Below, in pieces: positions 45,499 to 55,493 of a stretch of 64,000 nt of DNA; positions within the stretch are counted from its first letter, which is position 1, and the number at the start of each line of letters is the position of its first letter. A model generated the notes under the pieces. That model searched no databases. It saw only the letters and a list, made by a program, of their open reading frames with translations, and was not told the origin of the DNA. A program made the position numbers and the translations under genes. The stretch comes from Bradyrhizobium sp. CCBAU 53338 (GTDB lineage: Bacteria; Pseudomonadota; Alphaproteobacteria; Rhizobiales; Xanthobacteraceae): the NCBI RefSeq assembly GCF_015291665.1, contig NZ_CP030049.1, positions 744,001 through 808,000 of the forward strand. Direction: 5' to 3'.

Positions 45499-45918
45499 TC
45501 AGCCTGAATTTTCCGGGTGGTAGTTTTCCCGAAAGTGCTTTACGGCACCCTCAATTTGAACCCAGTCGTGTTTCGATTTCTCAAAAACCGATATGCCGGG
45601 AGCTGGGTACTTTGGATTTGCCATCGCGCCGACTGCAACACCGATCATCGAAGGCAAGCTGGTGACTTTCCAATAGACCGTTGATCCGCACTGCGGACAA
45701 AAATAGTTATGCATTTCCCCGCCGCTTGCAGCGGCATGTGCGAACTCTTTTGAAGTTCCTGAGACGGTAACAACCTCCGCGGGGTAATATGCTCCCACGC
45801 CGAACGGCGCACCTGTTCGACGTTGACAGTCGATGCAGTGACAAGCAACGACTATCTTGGACGGTTCTTCCGGGAGCGAGAGCATGACTGCACCACAGTT
45901 GCACCTTGCGTAGACCAT
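45499..45918 (-). CDS. GFA family (glutathione-dependent formaldehyde-activating enzyme-like) protein
   Basis: About 139 residues with the zinc-binding cysteine sets of the GFA/CENP-V fold: CNCGAVML near the N-terminus, CHCIDCQRRTGAPF, and NYFCPQCGSTVYW. ATG 45918 is preferred over one at 45948 because the family begins just before the first Cys pair. Usually binds zinc; the assigned formaldehyde-glutathione activity is not general. It lies across the broken end of the DncV-like gene, on the opposite strand. Confidence 0.85.
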   Translation of the reverse strand: MVYARCNCGAVMLSLPEEPSKIVVACHCIDCQRRTGAPFGVGAYYPAEVVTVSGTSKEFAHAAASGGEMHNYFCPQCGSTVYWKVTSLPSMIGVAVGAMANPKYPAPGISVFEKSKHDWVQIEGAVKHFRENYHPENSG

Positions 45919-45974
45919 AGTAATTCCCCATCGTCGTCCGAGACTCACTGCAAAGCACTAGGCTAGCAGATTAG

Positions 45975-46799
45975 TTGCGCGAGGAGAGTGCGAAAGCGAC
46001 GGCCCAGGCCGCGCGCGTTCTCGATGAGACCGCCGACAAGATAACTTTGTCCGGCGACTACGTCCGATCGGACAGCGGTTCGCCGGTGCTGGATTCGGAT
46101 GGCCGGGTGATCGGACTTATGATCGAAGCGACCAACCAGCCGGGCAGCGCGACGCAAGGCATCGCAATTCCGGTGACGCGCTTCGCATCGATCCTCAGCG
46201 GTCCGACCGCGTCACCGATCGCGCGAAAAGCCATTCCGAGCATGGCCGAGCTCGGCGGAACCAGGCCGACGAGCACGGCCGTAGATGCTATCGAAATCGC
46301 GGTTTCAGGGTGCGTCTTTCTCGGAAAACGTTCGGCTCGGCTCGCCAAAAATACGCCCGACATGCCTTTCGGATTGAGTACTCTGCAGATACTCCTCGAC
46401 GCAGATAAGCGTGGATTCTTGATGGGCACGAGGCTTTCCCCGGATATCGCAGTCAACCTCCGATCCGATTGTCCGGTCGTCGAGTCTGGATCCGCCTACT
46501 ACTCGCCCGCGCGCGTCCAATTGAAGCCCGGAGACCGGGTGACACTCTCCGAGATATTGCCGTTGAACTACCTCGACGACGTGTTCTTCTGGGCGCGAGT
46601 AACCGCTCGGGGGAGCAACAGTGGTTCGAACGACAGTAACGCGGGCATCGACCCAAGTGCGGCCCCAGCGGACGCCGGCTCGCTTCAAATCGGCGAACGT
46701 GATGTCTGCGGCAGCGCTTTACTTGGCCTCCTTACCGTCATCGGTCAGCGCCACGCAGGCGTTTGCCCAAGACCGTGGCCGATGCACGAACTCGGGTAG
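45975..46799 (+). pseudogene. Trypsin-like serine protease, C-terminal part
   Basis: The frame contains DYVRSDSGSPVLDSDGRVIG, the catalytic-Ser region of chymotrypsin-fold peptidases (DSGSP), then QGIAIPVTRFASIL. A long tail of unrecognised sequence follows. The catalytic His and Asp regions are absent and the only start is a TTG at the very beginning (REESAKATAQAARV), so this is the 3' part of a gene whose front has been lost. Similar proteases with fused domains occur in defence islands. The function of the tail is unknown. Confidence 0.55.
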
Positions 46800-47204
46800 G
46801 AACGCCGCAGCGCAGCACTCGCCGTCATGGCCGCTATCCGCACGTCACGGCGCGCGAGTTTGCCGAATATGTCGCGCGAAGATTATAAACATCCCAGTAC
46901 GTCGGGACTGGTATTTTTCGTAGTGGGCGGCGAGGCATATGTATGTACCGGCCAGCGAGGAGGGCCGTTGGGTGAGAGGACTGCCTATGAAGAACCTTTC
47001 ATGTAGAGATCGCAGGACCGGCCAAAATACCGGCCAATCGAAACGTTAAAGGTCTAAAATATGCTTTAAAGTCAATGCCTTGAATGAAAGTTCCAGCGGT
47101 CACGAAAGCGCAATCGGAGATCGGCCAATAAATGGGCCAAATTCGGTTGTAATTTGGAAATTCATGCGTAAAATCAGCTAGTTAATTTGCGATAAGATCG
47201 GCCA
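46800..47204 (+). promoter_or_regulatory. Fic gene upstream region with repeated CGGCCAA words
   Basis: A 405-base gap without a gene. The last 190 bases carry repeated words: ACCGGCCAA at 47017 and 47029, GGGCCAA at 47134, and an exact 12-base repeat AGATCGGCCAAT at 47118-47129 and 47195-47206. The last copy overlaps the ATG of the Fic gene. Such spaced copies look like operator sites for an autoregulated gene, and the Fic protein's own C-terminal winged-helix-like domain could be the binder. Confidence 0.5.
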
Positions 47205-48398
47205 ATGGCGATAGAAACACCCCAGCGCATTGAGCCGGCGCGGCTTGAGGAAACGTCCGAGGCCATCGCGGATGTGGTTGCCGACCTGTCGGCAGCCTCG
47301 GCCAGGCTCGGTGTCGGGCTTCATCAGCGCACAGCTGCGAACCTTGCCAACTTGGTGCGGCTGATGAACACCTACTACAGCAACCTCATCGAGGGCCATA
47401 ACACGCGGCCAAAGGACATTGCTCGCGCGCTCGAGGGGGAGCTTGACCAAGACGAGGGCCGTCGCAACCTTCAGCTGGAGGCCGCGGCACATGTACGCGT
47501 GCAGACGGAGATCGATCGCCTTACCGCCGACAGCGAGCTCGGTGAGCCGGCCTCAGTGGAGTTTATCAAGTGGTTGCATCGTGAATTCTATCGAGGGGCG
47601 CCGGGCGATATGCTCCAAATCCGCGGCAACGACACGACCTTTATGATGGTGCCCGGCGAATGGCGGTCGAAGCCTGAGCATGATGTTGCGATAGGCCGTC
47701 ACGTTCCGCCATCTAGCGAGCGTGTTGACGACTTTATGCGCTATTTCGAGCAACGCTACGCCTTCAGGCCGCTGAAAACAGCCGGCCGAATCATGGCGAT
47801 CCCTGCGGCGCATCACCGCTTCAACTACATCCATCCGTTTCCTGACGGAAACGGCCGCGTTAGCCGCTTGATGAGCCACGCTATGGCCCAGCTGGCCGGC
47901 ATCGGTTCACACGGGTTATGGTCGATTTCGCGCGGCCTCGCCCGAGGCCTCAAATCGCCGAGCGAGTACAAGCGCATGATGGATATGGCGGACTCGTCAC
48001 GACAGGGAGACCTCGACGGACGGGGCAATCTTTCGCTGAAGGCGCTCAACGAGTTTGTTCTATGGTTTCTCCAGGTCTGTCTTGATCAGGTGAAGTTCAT
48101 GGACGGGCTGTTTGAGCTTGATAACCTAGGCTCGCGCTTAAACACCTATGTCGAACGCAGCGACACGCTCAAGCCAGAAGCAAAGCGCCTCCTCGAAGAG
48201 GCGCTGGTTCGCGGGCAGTTCGAGCGTGGTGACGTCGCCCGGATAACGGGTTTGCCTGAGCGCACCGCGCGTCGCGTGCTTGCTGACGTGCTTGCCGACG
48301 GCGTGCTCGGATCAGACACGCCCAAGGGCGCGGTATCGCTCCGCTTTCCGGTTGAGGCCTTGGATGTGCTGTTTCCGCGATTGTTCCCGGAAACGTGA
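47205..48398 (+). CDS. Fic/DOC family protein with C-terminal DNA-binding-like domain
   Basis: A 397-residue Fic protein, an AMP-transferase acting on protein side chains. The active-site loop is [14 protein letters not shown] at about residue 207. An N-terminal inhibitory-helix motif, [11 protein letters not shown], with the inhibitory Glu, is near residue 60, so activity is self-restrained. The C-terminal region ([19 protein letters not shown] then [15 protein letters not shown]) is a winged-helix pattern. This architecture is common in stand-alone bacterial Fic proteins. Upstream repeats suggest autoregulation. Confidence 0.9.
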   Translation: MAIETPQRIEPARLEETSEAIADVVADLSAASARLGVGLHQRTAANLANLVRLMNTYYSNLIEGHNTRPKDIARALEGELDQDEGRRNLQLEAAAHVRVQTEIDRLTADSELGEPASVEFIKWLHREFYRGAPGDMLQIRGNDTTFMMVPGEWRSKPEHDVAIGRHVPPSSERVDDFMRYFEQRYAFRPLKTAGRIMAIPAAHHRFNYIHPFPDGNGRVSRLMSHAMAQLAGIGSHGLWSISRGLARGLKSPSEYKRMMDMADSSRQGDLDGRGNLSLKALNEFVLWFLQVCLDQVKFMDGLFELDNLGSRLNTYVERSDTLKPEAKRLLEEALVRGQFERGDVARITGLPERTARRVLADVLADGVLGSDTPKGAVSLRFPVEALDVLFPRLFPET

Positions 48399-48469
48399 TT
48401 GCGGGAGTGAGTGGTAGGAGACTCGTTACGCCCCTGAGCGCGCCCAGACACCCGTAATGCCGCGGGAGC

Positions 48470-48831
48470 GCAGGAAACATGTCGCGCGCCATGGAAAACT
48501 GCCCCCTCACAGCGACATCGACATTCCGGTTCGGGTGGATCAGCCAGCAAGGGCGAGAGTCGTCGTCACGTATCGTTATCAGGTGCTCCTGCTTTCCAAA
48601 TTGCTGAAATCCCAGATTGAACAAGACGCGCAACCTGTTCGGCCGCGCGCCTTGGCTATGCAAGTTTTCGCCAGTCGGAAATCGCCGGCATGTGATGACG
48701 TGCCAATTCGTGACCAAATAGAAACGTCCGTTTCGGCTCCAAATAAAACCCATGGCAATGTCCAGGCTCTCTTCATTGAAGAGCTGTTCGAGCGGCACGA
48801 CAGCCAGCGAGTAACGATCAATTCGGGTCAT
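48470..48831 (-). pseudogene. Trypsin-like serine protease, N-terminal fragment
   Basis: Opens MTRIDRYSLAVVPLEQLF and holds GFIWSRNGRFYLVTNWHVIT (catalytic His) and HPNRNVDVAV (catalytic Asp). At about 48480 the sequence turns into the region downstream of the Fic gene, so the Ser half is missing. It is on the opposite strand from the Ser-containing fragment at 45975 and may or may not come from the same gene. Confidence 0.65.
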
Positions 48832-49008
48832 CGGAACCTCGGTGAATTAGCTTGCGTGACGGATTCCTCATGACACTATCTTAGGGTGCGGGCGTGCGAT
48901 CCATCAGCCCGCTCGGGAACAAAATCCAGCGTGTTTCGACCTACCTGCTTGATGAATTTAGCAGCTAACCTGCTGATTTTGCTTGGCAAGCATGCTAAGT
49001 ATTGCAGG

Positions 49009-49038
49009 CTGTCAGAAATCACTATCTATTTCTGACAG
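49009..49038 (+). promoter_or_regulatory. Perfect 11-bp inverted repeat, AbiEi operator candidate
   Basis: CTGTCAGAAAT at 49009-49019 and ATTTCTGACAG at 49028-49038 are exact reverse complements with an 8-base spacer, ending 14 bases before the antitoxin ATG and just before the ribosome site AGGAGGAGGG. AbiEi antitoxins are known to bind inverted repeats in their own promoter, so this is the likely site of autoregulation. Confidence 0.7.
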
Positions 49039-49052
49039 ATAGGAGGAGGGGC

Positions 49053-49652
49053 ATGCAGACCGTAGCTGAGCGCATTCTGGAATATGCCCGAACATTGCCC
49101 GAAGGCGCCTTGATTGGTGCTAAGGATGCTTTGCATTTGGGGAGCCGTGCAGCGGTCGATCAAGCTCTGAAAAGGCTTTCTGAGCGCAACGAGCTGATGC
49201 GCCTTGCTCATGGGTTCTACGTCCTGCCGGTCAAAACCCGGTTCGGTGTACGCGCACCGCAAGCGGAGAAAGTCGTCCAAGCGCTCGCTGCCACGCGTGC
49301 CGAAACAATCGTCCCGCACGGGGCAGCAGCTGCAAACGCACTTGGTCTTACGACCCAGGTGCCAACGAAACTCGTCTATCTGACGTCTGGTCCTGACCGG
49401 GAGCTTAAGCTCGGCGCACAAACCGTTGAGGTGAAGCATGCGCCAGAATGGATGCTGTTTCCGGCAAAGCCGGCTGCCGGGCAAGCCATTCGCGCCTTGG
49501 AATGGCTCGGCAAACGGCAAGCGAACGATGCGCTGCGGGTCCTTAAGCAGAAATTGTCGGCGGAAACGTTGCAAGACCTCATCGCCGTGCGCCCCGCTCT
49601 GCCTGCGTGGATGTCAAAATCGATCAGCCAATCGCTGCTAAGCTATGGCTGA
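49053..49652 (+). CDS. Type IV TA antitoxin AbiEi-like (DUF6088)
   Basis: A 199-residue antitoxin/transcription factor. The N-terminal winged helix (VDQALKRLSERNELMRLAHG then FYVLPV) is followed by the DUF6088 core with TIVPHGAAAANALGLTTQVP and KLVYLTSGPDRELKLG. Neutralises the AbiEii nucleotidyltransferase encoded next and represses the operon. ATG 49053 follows a strong AGGAGGAGGG; an earlier GTG-like start at 49002 would run through the operator. Its stop overlaps the toxin start by eight bases. Confidence 0.85.
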   Translation: MQTVAERILEYARTLPEGALIGAKDALHLGSRAAVDQALKRLSERNELMRLAHGFYVLPVKTRFGVRAPQAEKVVQALAATRAETIVPHGAAAANALGLTTQVPTKLVYLTSGPDRELKLGAQTVEVKHAPEWMLFPAKPAAGQAIRALEWLGKRQANDALRVLKQKLSAETLQDLIAVRPALPAWMSKSISQSLLSYG

Positions 49653-50651
49653 ATCCTTTCTGACGTTTTCTGCCGAAGATCGGCTTGAGGCACTTGGCGT
49701 TGCTGCCACCGCCTCAGCCGACCCATTCATTTGCTTGAAAAAGATAGTTGGGTCGTATGGGCCTTGCAGGGCCTGTTTGAAACGAAGCTCGGCGAACATC
49801 TCGTTTTCAAGGGCGGCACCTCGCTCTCAAAAGGTTATGGCATCATCCAGCGCTTCTCCGAAGATATCGATCTCACCTACGACGTTCGTCAGATCATTCC
49901 CGAACTCGCCAAAGGCGATCACCCGATACCCGAGACACGCGCCCAAGCCGACAAATGGACGAAGGCTGCGCGCGAAAAGTTAGTCGTGTGGGTCAAAGAT
50001 GAAGCCCTGCCGGTTCTACAGCAACATGCCGCGGCGACGGGTGTGAATGTAAAATTCCGCGTCGATGCGGATGTGATCTATATCGACTATCACCAAGTCT
50101 CCGAAGGTTCCGAATATGTAGCGCCGTCCGTCAAACTCGAATTCGGTGCTCGATCAACCGGCGAGCCGGCCGAGATACGCCAGGTCACATGCGACGCAGC
50201 ATCTTATCTGCCGGAATTATCGTTTTCGGCAGCGGCGCCCAAGATCATGCTGCCTCAGCGCACCTTCTGGGAGAAAGCCACCGCCGTCCACGTCCTTTGC
50301 GCCCAAGGCATCAAAGGCGATCGCATCTCCCGCCATTGGCATGACCTTGTGAAGCTTGATGATGCTGGCTATGCCAAGGCTGCATTCGACGATCAGGATC
50401 TCGCAAACGAAGTCGCCGACTGGAAAAGCAAATTCTTTCGCACAAAAGATCGGGACGGCAACGTGATTGACTATCATGCCGCCGTTTCCGGCAAACTCCA
50501 GCTCGTCCCTGACGGTGAAATGCGCAAAGAACTTGAGGCCGACTATCAGAAGATGGTCGATGCCGGTTTGCTTCTCGGCGACGCCATGCCTTTTGCCGGT
50601 CTGATGATGCGCTGCGCAGATTTGCAGAAGCGTGCCAACGAGCGACATTGA
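49645..50651 (+). pseudogene. Type IV TA toxin AbiEii-like nucleotidyltransferase, one-base frameshift
   Basis: The toxin begins MAESFLTFSAEDRLEALG at 49645. Near 49728 it loses one base: the family motif LLEKDxWVVWALQ is in a new frame that continues to 50651 with the active site VFKGGTSLSKGYG and RFSEDIDLTYD. Repaired length is 335 residues. If the sequence is right, translation could still start at a TTG at 49731, giving 306 residues with the full catalytic core but lacking about 28 N-terminal ones. Family members transfer nucleotides to tRNA or use GTP, halting growth in phage-infected cells. Confidence 0.8.
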
Positions 50652-50702
50652 TGCGCCGCCGCCCTGTCCATCGTCGGCTATGTTCATTCAATCGCCTTTC
50701 GC

Positions 50703-51449
50703 ATGATCACATCGAGAACCCCCTCAAGCTGGCAAGATCTTCAGGAACAGTCCGCACGCATCTTGGCGGAATGCGGGTTTGCCGTCGAAATCGAAAAAAA
50801 GGTGAAGCTTGTTCGTGGCCAAGCGGAAATCGACGTCTATGCCGAGGAAACTCTGAAAGGACGAAAATACATCATCCTTTGTGGGTGCAAGCATTGGAGG
50901 GCCGCCGTTCCCCAAACCGTGGTTCATTCCTTTCGCAGCGTGATGACGGATGTCGGCGCCCACAAGGGCTACATCATCTCGAGTTCGGGCTTTCAGTCGG
51001 GAGCCCGCGATGCCGCGCAGATGACAAATGTCGAGTTGGTCACCTGGGATCAGTTTCAGAACGCGTTCGAGCCGAGTTGGCTCGAAAATTGTTTCACTCC
51101 GGTGATCACAGCGAAGCTCGATCCGCTGATGGGCTTTTCCGAGCCGTTCCTGCCGCCCTCGTTTCCCCATTGGCCTGAGGCCGATCAAAACGAATATCTT
51201 CAATTGAAGGATGAGCTCGATCCCCTCGGCTGGTTCGCGATGTCGATGGCTACTTATTCGAGGATTCTCCGCCATAGCAGTTATCCACCGCTGCCGCTCA
51301 AGAATATTCCCGATCCCACCGAGAAGTATAAGGGGCTTCCCACGGATATCATGAGCGCCGTGGGTTATCGCGATCTTCTCGACGCCACACTTCACCATGG
51401 AGAAGCGGCGATTGCGAAATTCCGCGCGGTCAGAGATCGCAACAAGTAA
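50703..51449 (+). CDS. Mrr-like restriction endonuclease-fold protein
   Basis: A 248-residue protein. The N-terminal 110 residues fit the Mrr-cat/PD-(D/E)xK fold: LQEQSARILAECGFAVEIEK, then the acidic GQAEIDVYAEE and the strand YIILCGCKHWRAAVPQ, followed by GYIISSSGFQSGARDAA. The Lys of the third motif is kept, but the position usually Glu or Gln before it reads Gly (CGCK). The C-terminal half is unrecognised. Probably a DNA-cleaving defence nuclease or an inactive variant. Stands alone 50 bases after the toxin gene. Confidence 0.7.
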   Translation: MITSRTPSSWQDLQEQSARILAECGFAVEIEKKVKLVRGQAEIDVYAEETLKGRKYIILCGCKHWRAAVPQTVVHSFRSVMTDVGAHKGYIISSSGFQSGARDAAQMTNVELVTWDQFQNAFEPSWLENCFTPVITAKLDPLMGFSEPFLPPSFPHWPEADQNEYLQLKDELDPLGWFAMSMATYSRILRHSSYPPLPLKNIPDPTEKYKGLPTDIMSAVGYRDLLDATLHHGEAAIAKFRAVRDRNK

Positions 51450-51539
51450 GCCAGCATTGAACCATCTGTCGAACAGTTGAAGCAGTGTCGGTCTCCGACT
51501 GATCAGACCGACTTCAGCTTAGCGACACGCATGTAGCGG

Positions 51540-51893
51540 GTATAGCTGCGGGTACCCGCTGGTTGCGAGTTCGAGTTTGTGACAAGCGAAGGAACGACGG
51601 TAAAGGCGGGTGCGGGCAATAGCTTGAGCAATCGCCTTGCAGTCTTCAATGAAGATTTCATCGACCTGAATCTGCAATGGTCGGCTGGTCGGGCCAAACC
51701 CGTCTTCTACATCGGCCGAGAACAGGCCGAGTTAGCCGCCGAGCTTGCAAAGAAGGAGGCAGCGCTACCGGTTGCCAACGAACGCAAGATCGCGGCAGAA
51801 GCGCTCTTTCGCGCAAAGGAGCAACAGCTAGCAAACTTCAAGCGTGCGCATGCTCGTACAGTCTCAACAGAGCTGCGGCAGGGAAGCCGATCG
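51540..51893 (+). pseudogene. AAA_13 ATPase, N-terminal fragment
   Basis: Frame with LAVFNEDFIDLNLQWSAG, AKPVFYIGREQAELAAELAK and a coiled-coil run ending ARTVSTELRQG. This is the segment that follows Walker A in AAA_13-type proteins (RloC/PrrC-like and related defence ATPases). The Walker A part itself is missing upstream, and near 51893 the text changes to transposase on the other strand. The C-terminal part of the same gene resumes at about 52313. Confidence 0.65.
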
Positions 51894-52312
51894 CGGTTCT
51901 TGCAGAACACGGTCGCGTCCCACACCGAATCGTCCGCAGACAAGCCGACGAACCAGCGAAACAGCAGGTTGTAGTCAAGCTGCTCCATCATGCCGTTCCG
52001 ACCGCACCGTGTAGAACGCCTGCAGCAACAGCGCTCGCAACAGCCGCTCCGGAGGGATCGATGGCCGTCCTTCGCGGGCATACAGCCGATCAAACGACCG
52101 CGACAAATCCTTCAGCGCCGCATCAACGAGTTCCCGGATCGCTCGCAGCGGATGGTCCGCCGGGATCCGGGTCTCCAGCCGCACGTAGCTAAAAAGGCGT
52201 TCCGCATGCTCATCTTCGCCGCGCATCCCGTTCCTCAATCGAAAGGAATCAACCGCATGCACAGAATCACACTCCAGCCGCCTCACGAAACGACTTTTTC
52301 AGCAGCCTGCTA
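51894..52312 (-). mobile_element. IS5-type insertion sequence remnant inside AAA_13 gene
   Basis: Minus-strand transposase start MRGEDEHAERLFSYVRLETR, then IPADHPLRAIRELVDAAL and RLLRALLLQAFYTVRSER; after a one-base slip, EQLDYNLLFRWFVGLSADDS and WDATVFCKNRDRL. The end beyond 52290 reads CAGGCTGCTGAAAAAG, the terminal repeat typical of this IS group. The rest of the transposase and the other end are missing, so it was truncated after insertion. Confidence 0.75.
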
Positions 52313-53563
52313 GAAGCGGTCGAGACAGTTCTCAGTCCGGCGGTTGCCGCCATCGACGCAAAGTTAGCCCGACCGACAATTGCGCTACGGGAGGAACTGG
52401 CGTGGAACGACGACGAGACGATCGCCGTGACGTTGGGCTTGGTAAACGCCTGGGTGGGCACGCTCAACGCTGCCATCAAGCAGCACAACGAGACCTTCGC
52501 GCAATTCACCCAACGGCAGGATGAAGCCCGTCTTGCTCTGAGGCGCCACCATTTGGCTGACAAATCCCAGGAGTTTCAGAACGCGTGCGACGCGGTGAGC
52601 GAAGCCAAAACGGACGTTGATGCTAGGACGCTCAGTTACAATCAACTTCAAGAGCAAGCCACGGACTTGCGATCTCGGATCAAAGAGCACGGTCAGGCTG
52701 CGGAGAAAATCAATCGCTTGATCGAGGCCTACCTTGGCCACAAGGAACTTTCTATTGCAAGCGTAGAAAAAGGCTATGAAATCCACCGTCGCGGTAGGCC
52801 GATAGACAGCAGTCCTAGCGAAGGGGAGAAGACGGCGATCGCACTCTGCTATTTCCTTTCAAGGCTTGAGGCTGAAGGGCGTTCGATCAAGGACCGTATC
52901 CTCGTCGTGGATGATCCGATTTCTAGCCTGGACAGCAGAGCGTTGAACTAAGCGTGTTCCCTTCTTTTAAGTCGGCTTGGGAATGCAGCTCAGGTGTTCG
53001 TTTTGACACACAACCAAAACTGCATGAACGAGTTCAAGAAAGCCTGGAAGGGTTTCCACAAACCTCGCAACGAAGCGACCCCGCCTACGGCAAGCCTCCT
53101 GTTTTTAGATGTCAAAATTCCAAAAGGGCTGGACGGACGCTCAACAGCTATTGTTGAGATGTCAAAGCTGCTCCGTGAGGATGAGTCTGAATACCACTAC
53201 TTGGTGGATCACGTCCTGAAGTTCAACGCCAGCGCAGATCCAGACTACGAATACGCCTACATGATGCCGAATGTACTTCGGCGAGTGCTCGACGTTTTCT
53301 TAGCGTTCCGGTGCCCGGGAAGTGCAGGTTTCGCTTCGAAGATGGGCCAGTTGCGAAAAGATCATGCTACGCTCGACGGCGAGCGCCTGGCCGCGCTGGA
53401 ACGTCTCGTGCAACTGGAATCGCACTCCGATAACATCGATGACCTAATCGGGTTTTCCTCTATGACGCTGGAGGAGAGTAAGGCTGCCACGGCGGCCTTG
53501 ATCGCGATGATGGAGGCCGTAGACCCTACCCATCTGGCTGGGCTGCAACGACTATGCCGATGA
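52313..53563 (+). pseudogene. AAA_13 ATPase, C-terminal part with in-frame stop
   Basis: Resumes the ATPase after the IS: a coiled-coil region (QEFQNACDAVSEAKTDVDA), the ABC-like signature SPSEGEKTAIALCYFLSRLE and Walker B/D-loop ILVVDDPISSLDSRALN. A TAA stop stands at 52949-52951, where a Tyr codon is expected. Reading straight on in the same frame gives ACSLLLSRLGNAAQVFVLTH with the switch His, and continues to 53563. So a nonsense change, not a frameshift, splits this part. Such ATPases act in tRNA-cleaving or DNA-sensing phage defence. Confidence 0.75.
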
Positions 53564-53979
53564 ACCCTTGTCGCAGTTCCAACCCGGCGCAAAGAACACA
53601 GCTATGCTAAAGTGGTCCAGTTCGGAGGCAAGGACCTTGTTGCCTGGCCGACTAGACCACGACGGCTGGTGAGCAGATCGTGCTGACGGCGAACGAAGTA
53701 AGGGCACGCGCAGAATCCACTGCACGACTGCGTGCTGTTTGTCCTTCACGGTATCACCTTGGGCCGACGCAAGAAATCAGGGGGAAAGATCGACTTGCAG
53801 CGTCCGTGGAAGCCAGAGAACGACCGTTTGAAGCCGGTCACCTTTATCTATCGTCGCAACAGCTGATCGTTTTCCGCTTTAGTATTCGCCATCAATGGCG
53901 ATCGAGCCCAATCGCTGGATGCAGCGCAAAGAGGGTAGGGGACGGATCACCCAGTTTTCCGTTCGGCCTCGACAGCGTT
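53564..53979. other. Gap with an unplaced coding-like scrap
   Basis: No intact gene in 416 bases. On the plus strand, about 53735-53863 reads VLHGITLGRRKKSGGKIDL then RPWKPENDRLKPVTFIYRRN before a stop, which looks like the C-terminus of a real protein in a frame without start. Family not recognised. Confidence 0.35.
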
Positions 53980-55255
53980 CTACAACAGCGGAGCATCTAG
54001 GCTGGGAATCTCCGGCATGGCCTTGCCGGCAATTGCCTGCAGGTCGCCGACCATGCCCACGGTCGAATCGATGACGGCCAGGATTTGGGTTTCCCGCTTG
54101 GCCCATTGGCCGGCCCATAAACTTGCGCTCCTTGTCGAGATCCTCGCGCATATCGTTGAATTTCTCAACGACAGCTTCGACCCGCTGTCGAAACTTCGTG
54201 CCTGTCAGGTAGTGATAGACCTGCTCCATCTTGGTCTGCTGGCCCTGCTGAACGAGGCGTGAGCTGCTCACGTCGATCAGACCCTGGCGGAGCGCCACGG
54301 CGACCGGCAATGCGCAACGCGGATGAGCCACCCATACGCCGTCGACGAGGTCAAATTGCTCGATTTGTTTCGGCAGCGCGTGGGAGATGATCAGAGCGAC
54401 GTCGGCGCCGGAACGGCGCTGGTCGTCACGTAATTTGGCGAGCCACACGTCACTCCATGCCTTGGTGCGTTTAGTTTCCCAAAGGATGATGCCGGCAGAT
54501 TGGCCGATAGCACCATTTACTTGCTGAATTACGTCCGCCCCGAGCTCACCTTTTCCCACCGGCTCAATCGAATCTGTCGGAAAGCGTCCGCGCAGAAGAT
54601 CTTCGAGCTCGAGTTCGAGCACTTCCCCTTGGGATTGCTGTGATCCCTGCTCGGCCTTTCGCTTAAGTTCCTCGATCGTGCGCGTCATCGACTCGATGGT
54701 CTGGTCTTTCTCGGCAACGCGCAAGCGCGCAGCCTCGTCGGCTTCGTGCCTGGCCTTGATCTGGATTTCGCTGATTGAGGCCTGCACGCGCTTCTCTATT
54801 GTCAGGTCGAGTTCGCGCTTTTCCTCTTCGAGTGCGCGCTGCTGTCGCATCAGTTCGGCTTGCTGTTTTTGGGCCTCGGCAAGCTTTGCGTTGTTGGTAA
54901 GCAGGTTGGCTCGCAGCTCCGCAGCTTCCGCTTCCTTCGCCTGCAGCTCGGCGGCGGCCGCCTCTCGCGCCTTCTTGCTTTCGGCCGCGACCAACTGGGC
55001 ACGTTCGGCGGTCAATCGCTTCGCAACGTGATCCTCGATTTGCTCGCGGTCCTTAGCGACCTGCTCGCGTTCCAGCCGCAGTGCCTCTGTCTTACGCTCC
55101 ATCTCTGCATCTTTGCTGGCCAGCTGCTGTTGAAAGCGCTGACGGGTTTCAGCGAGGAGGGGAGCGGCCAATGACTCCGTCAGACGGATCTCGTGATTGC
55201 AGTTGGGGCAATGTAGGGTCGCCTCGTGCGAAGCGCCGGTTGCTTTGAAACTCAT
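53980..55255 (-). pseudogene. DUF2130 coiled-coil protein, one-base frameshift near C-terminus
   Basis: A zinc-ribbon-like CPNCNHEIRLTE at the N-terminus is followed by a coiled coil of roughly residues 35-215 rich in Ala, Glu and Gln. The DUF2130 core comes next (LELELEDLLRGRFPTDSIEP, LWETKRTKAWSDVWL, DVALIISHALPKQI). Near 54109 an extra C changes MGRQWAKRETQ to MGRPMGQAG. The proper ending ILAVIDSTVGMVGDLQAIAG to SLDAPLL lies in the neighbouring frame with a stop at 53980; repaired length is 424. The family is nuclease-like by fold suggestions, and its role is unknown. Confidence 0.75.
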
Positions 55256-55493
55256 GAATTCCCCATCATCGTTGCAACCGGATTCAACATGATCTGTGCG
55301 TGATTGCGATGTCGCTCGACTTCATGTCCACATACGCGTCGTCGATTTCGACCTTGGCCGGCGGGTTTTCCACCGACACGTCGATCTACCCGAACGCGTG
55401 CACGAGCAGCCTCGCACGAATGTAGTCCAGAATAGAACAAAATAGGAACGCGCGTCAACTTTGGATCCCGAGGTGAGTTTGTATGACGACGAT

